The notes below the pieces were generated by a model. The model worked only from the letters and a program-made list of their open reading frames with translations. It was not told the DNA's origin and did not search any database. The position numbers were made by a program, and so were the translations under genes. A stretch of DNA of 64,000 nt from Meloidogyne chitwoodi (taxonomy: Eukaryota; Nematoda; Chromadorea; Rhabditida; Meloidogynidae): assembly GCA_015183035.1 (NCBI GenBank), contig JACZZP010000016.1, positions 1,550,001 through 1,614,000 of the forward strand, read 5' to 3'. This document shows positions 36,251-47,300 of the stretch, one piece after another; position 1 is the first letter of the stretch; every line of letters begins with the position of its first letter.

Positions 36251-38778
36251 TTATAAATCTTGTGGATATTTAATATTTAATTGTCTTCTAATTTCATCTA
36301 ATATTTCAGCTAATAATATAGAATCATTAAATGTCATTAAATCACTTTCTTTTAATTGTTTTCTTAAACATTCACTAACATGATCAATTTGATAAAATAA
36401 TCCAGCAGTTTTTGGGTAAAAATAATTAAAAGGATTATATTCTGGTAATGAATTTGTTAATATTTCTGTTTTTGGTTTAATTGAAAGTAAATGGGGAACA
36501 GTTTTTGGGTCTGGATATTTACGAATTATTACCTCTTCTGGACACCAAAATAATTCTGGGATCTAAAAAATAAAAATATATTTGCATAAGGTTAAATAGA
36601 AGAAAATATTTCAAAATGTCAAATTAATTAAAAAAAACAGAAAATAAATATTTTAAAATATTTGAAATATATTTAAATTTAATTTGAAAAATTTTTTTAC
36701 TATTTTTCTTACCCTAAAAGATCCTTTTTCACAATAAACATTTAAACTTCCATCAGTTCTATGCTGGCCAGAATAAAATATTTTGGCCAATTTATTATTA
36801 GAATATTTAATTAAAATATCAGCCCAATAATCTAAACCATTTTCTTTTAATTTTCCATTTACAATAATTTCTAAAGGTTTTTCTCCCTCAAAAACTAATT
36901 GGGCAATCATTAAACCATAACATCCTGAACCTAATAAATAACCTTCTCCTCCATCTTTTATTTCTGTCATTGAATCTACACGCTTAAGAAAATTATTAAA
37001 ATAAATTTATTTATTTATTATTATTATCTTTATTAAAATGGTAGTGCGACACTTCCGAACCGACATTTCCGGACGCCCACAAAAGCTTACAAAGAAATTA
37101 GTTTATTTCCCTCTTTAAAGGACCAATTGGTATAATAATTTATTCAACAACTTTGTAGCATGGTACTAAATATATATCCAAGTTTTGGACCAGAAGTTTG
37201 AGTCCAGAAGCGTTGGTCCGGAAATGTCGGTCCGGAAGTGTCGGCCTGCCATTAAAATAAAATAAAAAAATTAAAAAAAAATATTATAATGAGTAAGAGG
37301 ACTTGTTCCTTACGGACGGTAACCTTTACGTAAGGAACATAAACTTTTTTTAATTTTCTATTTTTCTTGCTTTTTTATGTACCCATCATCATAAGAAATA
37401 ATTGAGTATATACTTATTATTTAATTATTTTGTTAATTATTGGTATTTACAAACTTATTTAATCTCTCTTACCCACTTACTCCTTACATTCATTAGGCTT
37501 TTATTTAATTAAACTTTTTTTTGATTGATTTTAATTTTGGTCAGAAATTAGTTAATTGTTCTAATTAAAATTACTTTTTTATTTTTTATTATATTTTGTT
37601 TTCAAAGTGTGGAGAATAAGAGGTAGACTCAATTTTAAATTATACATGAAATAACCCAGTTTTTTCTAATATTTTTATATTAATATTTTAATTAATTAAA
37701 AAAATAATTTAAAAAATTACTTTAAGAGGACATCCAAAGTCACTACAAAATAGTTGAACATTTCCTAAACTTTTTAAATGTTTATTCATAATATCACGCC
37801 ATAAAGGAAAACAACGAGACCAGTAACCCTTTTTAAATAAAAATTTAAAAATAATTAATTTAATTTAATTTAATTAACTTCCATAAGAAAAAGTCCTTTT
37901 TCTTTTGCTTTTTTTGTCATTTCAATAACTTCTAATTTATTAACACCTAAAGGTTTTTCACATAAAACATTTTTGTTAGCCTCTAAAGCAGCTAAAACTG
38001 TTTCTTTATGTTGATAATTTAAATTAGATATATAAATAATATCTAAAAATAATTAATTTAATTAATTTATAGTATATTTTAATAAAATATTATTAGTCAT
38101 TTAATTAAATATATATAGCTATTTATAACTTAAATTAATTTGTTTAACCTCAATTAAGAGGATTTTTACTATAATATTTTTTAATTTTTATTTAACCTTT
38201 TTTCTAAGCGTTTTTTATAAAAGAGATTTATTATTTAATTCTAATCTTGGATTGAGAGGTTTATAAAATCTCTAACTTCCCTTCAAAGTACCTATCGGTA
38301 TCTAAATATTTCATAAATAAATTAACAGTCACATATTAATTTAATATAGTAGTAAATATAAAATAAATTATTATTTAATAATTTTTAAAATATAAAATTA
38401 AATAAATAACCTATAAATTCATTATTAAACATTTCTTTATAATTACCATAACAACAAACTTCATTTTTATTTAATAAATTATTTTCACAAAATTTTTGTG
38501 CTCTCTCCAAAGAGTTTGAACTTGCTACTGCTTTAATCTTTTTTTTTAATTTTAAAAATATAATCTTTTTTTATTTACTTTATTTGGTGTTTGGCAAAGG
38601 TTAATAGCATGAACAAAATCACCTCCTATTCTTCCAGTACCTAAAAGTTTTTTTTAAATTTTATTTAATAGGAATAAAATAGAAGTTAAAATAATATATT
38701 TATATTTTATAAAAATAGTTAGAATTTATAAATTTTTAATTTAAATTTACCTGCAATTCCCCAACTAATTTCTTTCAT
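36251..38778 (-). CDS. Trans-1,2-dihydrodiol dehydrogenase-like oxidoreductase (Gfo/Idh/MocA family)
   Basis: NAD(P)-dependent dehydrogenase acting on diols or sugars. The ATG at 38778 starts KEISWGIAGTGRIGGDFVHA, a Rossmann-fold GxGxxG region split by an intron. Then come IKAVASSNSLERAQKFCEN, NVLCEKPLGVNKLEVIEM (the EKP catalytic lysine motif), GLFLMEGYWSRCFPLWRDIM and a C-terminal substrate domain (EGYLLGSGCYGLMIAQLVFE; YPDPKTVPHLLSIKPKTEIL), ending at the stop 36251. About six exons, all motifs present, closest to animal dihydrodiol dehydrogenase (DHDH). Substrate in this organism unknown. A miniature transposon sits in one intron (37040-37250). Divergently arranged with panC, 1.1 kb apart. 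Confidence 0.88.
37040..37250. mobile_element. 211-bp MITE in a dehydrogenase intron, 8-bp target duplication
   Basis: The ends GGTAGTGCGACACTTCCG and (reversed) GGCAGGCCGACACTTCCG match at most positions, and the inverted similarity runs about 36 bp (CCGACATTTCCGGAC on both arms). A perfect direct repeat ATTAAAAT flanks it (37032-37039 and 37251-37258). No coding content. Confidence 0.75.
37304..37342. repeat. Short perfect hairpin
   Basis: TGTTCCTTACG and CGTAAGGAACA are exact reverse complements (11-bp stem) around a loop of about 16 nt, shortly after the MITE and in the same intron. No clear target duplication. It may be a tiny foldback element. Confidence 0.5.
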
Positions 38779-39862
38779 TTTTTAAAATTAATTAATTTTT
38801 AGTTTCTAAAAAATATATAAATAATAAAAATATAAATTATAATATAAATAAAATAATTATAAAAAGATATGTCCAAATTAAAAATAAAATCAGATTTAAG
38901 GCATTAAAAAACTTATTAATTTTTTAATTTAATATAATGTTATTTATTAAATATATTTTTAAATAAATATATTTGTTTAAATAGTAAGAGTATATTTGCC
39001 CTTCGTTGCAGCAAAATATTATTTTCTTATCTAAAAAAATATCTTCCTTTTTTTGTAAAAAAAGGCTAAAAATATTGTAAAATAAATAAATAAATGTAAA
39101 CAAAAATTAAAATAAATTATTTTAAATAATTTATATTTAAATTAATAAAGAGATAAATTATTCAATAATTAATTATTTTAATATAATTTAAGAAAAGAAA
39201 CTTTTTTAGCCCATAAAGGGAAAGAAAATCAGGTTTTTATTTGCAAATATTTTAAATAAGAAATATATAAGTATATTAAAAAGATAAATTTGTAAGAAAA
39301 TTAAAAAGTATTCTCCTAACAAAAAGTTTCAAATAATTATCAAATTTTGAAGAAAAAAATTGAATGTCATAAAATAAATTTAAAAAATATTTTAAAAGAA
39401 AATAGATGAATATGAATATTTTTATTAATTTAATTTAAAAATGTTTGAAATTTAATATTTTTTAATAAAAAGAAATGTTTTCCTGAAGAAAAACATTCTT
39501 ATCAATAAATAAATAAATAAAATAAATAATTTAGTAATTATATACTTAAGGACATACTTAAGGGATAAAATAAGAAATTCTCTCTCCTCTTCTCCTGCGA
39601 GAAAAATTATTTAATTTTTTCTTCATAATGAAAACTTTCCTGTCCTTTAATTTTTTTAGAAAATAAAAACATTTTATTAACAATTTTTATTTCTAAATTT
39701 TTAATGATAAATGAGAGACATTCCACAATATTATCAATATTTTTGTTTACTAATTATTTTAATAAAAATTATTTAAAATATTTATTAAAAAATAAAATTA
39801 TTTGTATCTTAAAATAATAATTTTTATTATTTTTTTAAATTAATTAATTTATTTATTTTTAA
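38779..39862. other. Divergent intergenic region between the dehydrogenase and panC
   Basis: 1.1 kb of AT-rich sequence that must hold the promoters of both flanking genes. No distinct motif recognised; no transposon remnant of bacterial or other origin is visible beside panC. Confidence 0.6.
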
Positions 39863-41401
39863 ATGAAAATTGCTCAAAATATTGAAGATTTGCGTTCTTT
39901 TATTAAAGAAAAAAGAATAGATTCGATAAAAAATAATAAAGAAATATGGTAATTTTATTTTTTAATAATTAATTTAATTTATATTTTTAAAGTATTAGTT
40001 TTATTCCAACAATGGGTTCTTTACATAATGGACATTTAAATTTAATTAAATTAGCTAAAGAACAAAAACAACAAAATAATAATTTAATTATTGTTTCTAT
40101 TTTTGTTAATCCTTTACAATTTGGCCCAAATGAAGATTTTGAACTTTATCCACGTAATTTAAATGAAGATTTGATTAAATTGGAAGGATTAGCTGATTGT
40201 GTATTTACTCCTGAAGCTAAAGATATTTTAAAAAATAATGAGGATATTAAAATTGTTGCTGGACCTATTGGCAAAATATTAGAAGGAAAAACAAGGCCAT
40301 TATTCTTTGATGGAGTTGTTACTATTTTAGCTAAATTATTTAATATTGTACAACCAAATATTGCTTTATTTGGACAAAAAGATGCACAACAAGTTATTAA
40401 TTTAATTTAAATTTTTATTTTTGGGGATTAATAAATAAATTATTTAAATAAAAATAAATAATAAATTAAGTTAATTATATAAAAAACACAATTCTACTAA
40501 TAATAAATAATAATAAATTTTTAAAAATAATAAAAACACTTTTAAGAAGAAAAAATTAATTAAAAAATATTTTCATAGAGTTAAAAAAATGAATATTTTT
40601 TTAATTTTATAAAAACATTTTTTAGGTCTCAATTTTAAAAATTAATTTTAAAATTGAGTTTTTAAAATATTATTATTTAATGTCAAAAACCAAAAATTAA
40701 AATATTCTTAAAAACTAATATATAATTAAATTATAAATTTAATTAACAAATTATTAAAAAATAAAATAATTATTTAATATTTTCTCTCACTCTTTTTTCA
40801 GCTTTTTATAATTCAACAAATGGTTAATTCACTTAATTTTCCTTTAAAAATAATTTCAATAGAAACACAAAGAGAAAGTGATGGATTAGCTTATTCAAGT
40901 AGAAATATATATTTAAATTCTAAAGACAGACTTTTGGCATTATGTTTATTTAATTGTTTAAATATTGGATTAAAATTAGCAAATAAAGGATTAAATTTAA
41001 AAGAAATTTTAAAAGAAATGAAATTATTTTTTAATGAAAATATTAAAAATAGTAATGGAAGAATTTTATTAGATTATTTAGTAGCTGTTGAAACTAAAAC
41101 TTTTGAAATTATTAGAGAAGATGATGAATTTAAAGGTTTTTATTAAAATGGAAATAATTGAAATAAATTAAAAAATATAATTTTGATTCAAAATTGTTAA
41201 GTATATTCACAAATATAAGTGAATTAATTATTTTATTTAAATATCTTGGGTTGTTTAGGCATTAATTATCAATTAAAATTTGCCTTATTTTCTTATTAAT
41301 TGCCTAATATTCTTTTTTTAGGTGAAGCTATTTTTCTCATAGCAGCTATTGTTGGAGAAACTCGTTTAATTGATAATATTTCTGTAAATATTGAAAACTG
41401 A
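39863..41401 (+). CDS. panC: Pantothenate synthetase (bacterial-type PanC), spliced
   Basis: Joins pantoate and beta-alanine with ATP to form pantothenate (vitamin B5). Four exons: 39863-39948, about 39993-40398, 40801-41131 and 41322-41401, all in phase. Family signatures are intact: IPTMGSLHNGHLNLIKLAKE (the HxGH nucleotide-binding motif), VNPLQFGPNEDFELYPR, FFDGVVTILAKLFNIVQPN, ALFGQKDAQQ, ESDGLAYSSRNIYL, and ETRLIDNISV near the end. About 300 residues, slightly longer than the bacterial norm. Animals generally lack this pathway; panC is a reported horizontal acquisition in plant-parasitic nematodes. Base composition equals its neighbours and it has nematode-style introns, so it is long resident and not contamination. 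No panB, panD or panE is seen in the window. The start gives MKIAQNIEDLRSFIKEKRID, as expected for the family. Confidence 0.95.
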
Positions 41402-41751
41402 AAAATAGAATATATTTACACTATTATAATTTTAAATAAAAAACTGTTATTAAAAAAAAATATTCAAGAGATTAATTCAACAAATTTGAAATTTATTGAA
41501 TTGTACTTTTAATATAAATGTTTAAAAATATTCTCATCAGACAAAAAATCTTTAGAAAAATAATAAGTTAATTCCCACGAATTTTTGTCGAATGCTTATA
41601 AAAAAATTAAATAAATATTTACACTTTAATATTTTTTTATTAAAATATTATTACTTTATTTAAAAAAATTAAGAAAATTTTATTAATTCTCACACATTTA
41701 AAATAATTAAAAATTAAAATTAATTATTTTATTTAAATTTAATTTAAAAAA

Positions 41752-43436
41752 ATGTTTGATTTAAATTTAATATTTAATTTAACTTATTGGATTTGTTTAT
41801 TAATTGGTTTTCCTTTAAATATTATATTAATTATTTTAATTTTATTTAAAACTCCAAAAGAAATGAAAATTCATAGTCAAATTTTATTACAAAATTGTAT
41901 TTTAGATATTTTAACTCTAATAATTCAAATGTTTGTACAAACGGTATATATTTAATTAAAATCAGAATTTCAAGTTTTAATAAAACATTTTTTAAAACTT
42001 GTTTATAAATCAGAATTATTTAAAAATCAGAATTTGTTAAAAAATCAGAAAAAAAATAATTAACTTTTTAATTAAGAATAAAATTTGAATATATACAAAT
42101 TAAAATTATTTAAAATCAGAATTATTTTTAAACATTGTTTAATTTAAAAACTAAATAAATCAAATCAGAATATTTTATTTCTTTAAAATTGAAAAAAATA
42201 AATCAAAAATTAAATAAAAATTACCTTTTTCTATTTTTATTAGTTTTATATAATTGACAATAATGGAAGTACAATTTTAATTTTTACTAATGGTATTTTG
42301 GTTAATTTAATTAAAGAAAGTTCTAATTTATTTATATTTTATATAACTTTTATAATAAATGCTTTTCTTTATTTTTTAAATTTAAATGTATTATGTGTTC
42401 AATTTATTTATAGATATTTAATTTTAAATAGGTAAATAAATAAATTAATTTTTTGAATATTTTAATAATATTTACAGACCATTCTTATTTAATAATTTAT
42501 TTAAATTTTAAAATTAATAGAAATATGAGTATTAACTTTTGTAAATATTTATATATGTTTTCTATTGCTTTAATTGTTGCTTTACTTTATTGGATGAATT
42601 TAATTTATTTTTTTCTTCCATATTCAGATGAAGGTATTAAACAATTTATTATTGGAAATTTTAGTAAAGAAATGCCGTTTGTTCAATGTAAAATGAAAGA
42701 AGTAATAAATTAATATTAACTAATTATAAATATTATATATCAATTGAAAAGACATTTTTTAGATTAAAAAAAATGATCCTTTTCCAAAAAAACTTAATAA
42801 ATAAATAAATAAATTTAAACTTTTTATTTCAAAATAAATATTTAAACATAACATTCCTTAAATTGTAATGGGTTAAAATCTCTTTAACTGAAAATTTTCA
42901 TTTCGGATCTCGGGTCTGTTCCGTAAACTATATTATTTAATTAAAATTTTTTAAATATTTTATTTAATATTTATTAGTTATTAACAGATAAGTTTAGATT
43001 AAATAAAATTACTTAAATTATAGATGAAATTTTTGATACAATTTCCATTAATAATCGTTAATATATTTCAATATTTAATTATAATATTTTGTGCTTTCAA
43101 AATGATTAAATATGTTAATTCACACACTGATTTTAGTGAAAATTTAAAAAAATTATTTAAACAATTAACAAAAACTTTAATACTTTTGGTAAAAATAAAT
43201 AAATAAATTATTTAATTAATTTAATATTTTAGGCATTTATTCCTTTTATAAATCAAGCTGAAGTTTTAATTCTTATTCTAAATGCTAATAATGATAATTA
43301 TATATTAAATATTATTAGAATATTTTTTTACTCTTCATTGTATTTAACACCTTTATTTAATCCAATTATTTGTATTTTAACTAATAAACCTTATAGAAAT
43401 GATATTTTTAATCGTTTAAGAATATATCCACAATAA
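41752..43436 (+). CDS. Nematode chemoreceptor-type seven-transmembrane GPCR, copy A
   Basis: Probable chemosensory receptor. Five exons: 41752-41942, about 42243-42431, 42527-42701, 43024-43188 and 43234-43436. The protein of about 310 residues has seven hydrophobic segments, starting with YWICLLIGFPLNIILIILIL. It has a conserved IHSxILLQNCILDI loop after helix 1 and a C-terminal helix 7 ending TPLFNPIICILTNKPYRNDI, the layout of nematode Str/Srd-type chemoreceptors. All exon phases agree and no stops interrupt, so it looks functional. It lies 350 bp downstream of panC on the same strand. Exact chemoreceptor family uncertain. Confidence 0.85.
41950..42190 (+). repeat. AATCAGAATT word cluster in GPCR intron 1
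   Basis: The intron contains about seven occurrences of ATCAGAAT(T), spaced by A/T runs. Similar clusters occur in the matching intron of copy B (44603-44730), at 46590-46650 and in the CRAL-TRIO/GOLD gene (54170-54400). Confidence 0.6.
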
Positions 43437-43447
43437 TATTTAAATAT

Positions 43448-43522
43448 TTATTTTCTTAAAATTAATTCAACAGTTATCGTTCCTGGATTTAATACAACTT
43501 GACCAGTCAGATTTAATTCAAC
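43448..43522 (-). pseudogene. Possible antisense terminal-exon relic, present in both duplicated units
   Basis: Minus-strand reading gives VELNLTGQVVLNPGTITVEL then ILRK-stop, preceded by a good acceptor (TACTATTCAG). Copy B has the same block at about 47645-47700 (NLIGQVVLNPRTITVELILR) but without the acceptor. Just upstream, near 43690 and 47830, a GTAAAA donor follows CEFEAIPDSEIR in copy B and a frameshifted version in copy A. It may be the decayed 3' end of an unrelated gene carried along by the duplication. Family not recognised. Confidence 0.3.
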
Positions 43523-44394
43523 CTGAATAGTATTAAAAAAAAGAAGTTTATTTTTGTAATATAAAGTTTATTATTTTTGTAAATAAATAAACTTGTTTAT
43601 GTTTATTTTTGTAATTAAAGATATTTTTGTATAAAATTTATTTTATTTATTTATTCTGCTTTATTAAAGTTTTACCTTATTTCTGAATCAGGGATGGCCG
43701 CTGCGCAAATTCACAGTTTTATTTATTAGCATCATTTAAATAAAATAAAAATGAGCAAGTAATAGAATAGCGTAGAAGTCTGAACTAATAATAAATTTTT
43801 AAATTCTCTTTATTATAAGCTTAAGAAATAAATAAAGATTTCCCCTCCTTAACTGAAAAAGAGATTTCCCTCCCCAATTGTTATACAAATATATTTTAAA
43901 TATTTCTTTTACTTTTACCATTAAAGTTAAAAAAAATAAATCTCATAAAATTATTAAATTTATAAAAAAATAGTAAATATATTTTTTTAAATAAATTTTT
44001 TGCCTGTAAAAATTGAAACCTGAAAAATAAATAAATAAATAAATATATTTACACTATATATAATTTTAAATAAAAAAACTAGATAATAAATTTTAAAAAG
44101 ATATTCAAGAGATTAAGTCAACAAGATTGAAATTTATTGAATTGTACTTTTAATATAAATGTTTAAAAATATTCTCATCAGGAAAAAAGTCTTTAGACAA
44201 ATAATAAATAAATTCTCACGAATTTTTTGTCGAATGCTTATAAAAAAATTTAAATAAATATTTACATTTTAATATTTTTTTATTAAAAATATTATTACTT
44301 TATTTAAAAAATTAAGAAAATTTTATTAATTCTCACACATTTAAAATAATTAAAAATTAAAATTAATTATTTTATTTAAATTTAATTTAAAAAA

Positions 44395-47300
44395 ATGTTT
44401 GATTTAAATTTAATATTTAATTTAACTTATTGGATTTGTTTATTAATTGGTTTTCCTTTAAATATTATATTAATTATTTTAATTTTATTTAAAACACCAA
44501 AAGAAATGAAAATTCATAGTCGAATTTTATTACAAAATTGTATTTTAGATATTTTATTATTAATAATTCAAATGTTTGTACAAGCGGTATATATTTAATT
44601 AAAATCAGAATTTCAAGTTTTAATAAAACATTTTTTTAAAACTTGTTTATAGACCAGAATTATTTAAAAATCAGAATTATTTAAAAAAGTTTAATTTAAT
44701 TAAAAACAAATATTAAAATCAGAATATTTTATTTAAAATTCAAAATAAAAACGAATTTACCGTATTTACTCGATTAATTGACCTGGTCAATTATTGTTTC
44801 AACCTATCGCTGGAGAGGTCAATTAATCGAGGTGGGTCAATTAATTGAGGGAGGGCAATTATATTTTCAACACATTTTTGTGGTTTAACAAAATTAACAT
44901 TTGATATTTTGAAGTCGACAGTTTTGCTTGTCTAACAGCATATATGGTGCTAATTAATGGTTTTATTCAATAAGGAGTAATAAATAGAGACCGGCAAAAT
45001 CGCAGTTGCGGTATCGCATGATTCAGATCGGTTAAGAAATAAATAAGTTATGGCCAAAAACAACCGGCTACTCTTTAATTGTCCTCTACCCGGAATAACA
45101 GAGAAAGGCGCAAAAGTGCCCTTGTATTTTTTGTCTCTCCTATGAAAAGCACAATGTCTCAATAATTTCTTCGACTCCCCTACATTTTGGTACATCTATT
45201 GATGAAATTTCGTCTCTACGGCAAAAAACTACATTTCGATTACCCGAACCCACGATTTTTTGCTGTTGGAACGAAATGTCATGCAATTTCGAGTACCTTT
45301 TGTAGGGACACGATTTTTTCCCTTACATTCTCCAGTGTATTTTCTCATCTCTTTTCTCTGAAAAAAATTCTATCCCGCAAATTCAAAATTTATCTGTGGG
45401 ATCCCGTATGCGGGATTTTTTTTTAAATCTATGCGGGACATTATTTGCGGGATTCATAAACACCACAAAAATCCTGCAAATCCAAAAAAGTGCGGGATTG
45501 GAGGTGCTGAATTCCACAAAATCCCGCGAGAGATCTTCCCCATGCCGGTCTCTAGTAATAAATAGAGTTATATAAGGATCAATTAATCGAGGGAGGGCAA
45601 TTATTGTTTCAACCTATCGCTGGAGAGGTCAATTAATCGAGGTGGGTCAATTAATTGGGGGAGGTCAATTAATCGAGTAAATACGGTATATAAAAATTTT
45701 GTAAATTTTATTTTTAAGTTAAATCTAACAGATATTAATGGAATTACAACTTTTATTTTTACTAATGGTATTTTGGTTAATTTTATGGAAATTAATCCAT
45801 TTATATTTTATTTATTTTATATAATTTATACTTTTATTTATCATTTAAATTTAAATGGATTATGTGTTCAATTTGTTTATAGATATTTAATTTTAAATAG
45901 GTAAAATAATAATTTTATTTTTAATATTTTAATAATATTTCGGATACTTTTTAATAATTTAATTAAATTTTAAAATTAACAGAAATATTAATATTAGCTT
46001 TAATAAATATTTAAATATGTTTTCTATTGCTTTAATTGTTTCTTTACTTTATTTGTTTAATTTAATTTATTTTATTATTCCATATTCGGATGGAGGTATT
46101 AAACAAATTGTTATTGGAAATTTTAGTAAGGAAATGCCGTTTGTTAAATGTAAAATAGAAGAGGTAATTATAAAATAATTATTTATACGTTAACAGAAAA
46201 TACCTTAAATGGAATAAGTCTGTCAGTTCATGATATCCATAACCAAAAATGGGTGACCGGAAAATTCCTCTTCGGAAAATTGCTCTCCAATTTTTCGTAA
46301 AATTCCTCTTCATCGGAAAATTTCTCTCAAACATAAATATTCTCTCTGTAAAATATCTCTTTTAACAGAACAATCTTACCTAAATAATTATTAAAATGAT
46401 TTTGGATCACTTAAAAAATTGTATGTTAGAATAATCTTATTAAAATAATCTAAAATAACTTTAAATTTTGCTAGGAGAGGAATTTTCCACTAGTAGTTAA
46501 CCCACCCCAATCGTAACACTTGTTGATGGGTGAGGGAGAAGAGGGATTTTTCCTTTGATTAAGCCGTCCTTTTTTCACATTTTGATTTGAAAAAATTCTG
46601 GTTTAAAAAAAAATTCTGATATTAATAAAAATTCTGATTTGCTATCAATCAAATCAAAAAAAGTCTTGATTTCCTCTTAAAATCGTCCTTTAGGTATTGG
46701 TTTCCCTTTGATTTTGCCGTTTTCCCATTCCCATTTGTCCGAATCGTCCTTTAGGTCTTGGCTTTTCTTTAATTTTACGCTTTTTCCCTTCCAAAATGTT
46801 CGAGCCCTTTTCAAGGTCGGACATTTTGGTGGTTTTTTCACACGAAATCCTCCAATAGGTCTTGACTTCCCTTTGATCTTTACCGCTTTTCCCATCCCTA
46901 TTTGTCCGAAACCTTTTCAAGGTCGGACAAATGGGGTGGGTTCACTACTGGGTGGGTTAACTACTTCCACTAAAAGAGGAATTTTCCGATAATTTGGAGA
47001 GGAATTTTCCGGTAATCCCAAAAATGCGCCGAATATCCGAAAATTTCCATTTCAGAGTGGGGGCTTAGTACAGATGACTAAACAATATTCTTCAATTAAA
47101 AATGAATGAATATTTTTATTAAATTATTAATTCATTAGTGTATATTAAAAAACAATTTTAATATAAAATAACTAAATACTATTTAGATGACATTTTTGAC
47201 ACAATTTCCATTAACAGTAGTTCAGATAATAAATTTTTTAATTATATTTGTTTGTGCTTTCAAAATGATTAAATATGTTAATTCACACATTGGTTTTGAT

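Larger units (their letters stand above)
41460..43940 (+). repeat. Tandem duplication, copy A (chemoreceptor unit)
   Basis: Homology with copy B starts upstream of the gene (ATTCAAGAGATTAA..., near 41461 and 44100) and extends past the stop through GTTATCGTTC-TGGATTTAATACAACTTGACCA to the pyrimidine-rich tract near 43930. It covers the gene plus flanks. Copy A lacks the transposon insertions present in copy B. Confidence 0.8.
44760..45686. mobile_element. Inverted-repeat element with CCGTATTTACTCG termini (outer element of a nest)
   Basis: About 927 bp. The ends CCGTATTTACTCGATTAATT and the exact reverse complement at 45667-45686 form perfect terminal repeats, bounded by TA on both sides, as for TA-targeting elements. 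Inside, GGTCAATTAATCGAGG-type words recur in both orientations, and a block of about 75 bp starting CAATTATTGTTTCAACCTAT occurs at both 44788 and 45598. A second element is inserted within (44985-45554). Sits in GPCR copy B intron 1. Confidence 0.72.

Noticed and set aside
39863..41401. Bacterial contamination as the source of panC
   Set aside because: Four in-phase exons with GT-AG introns, base composition equal to neighbours, and contiguous nematode genes on both sides.
44950..45426. Open frames within the GPCR copy B intron
   Set aside because: They fall within the hAT-like element and its inner foldback repeat and show no transposase motifs.
46677..46992. Lys/Arg-rich and Phe-rich frames on both strands
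   Set aside because: Translation of direct repeats in the nested MITE at 46493-46964.
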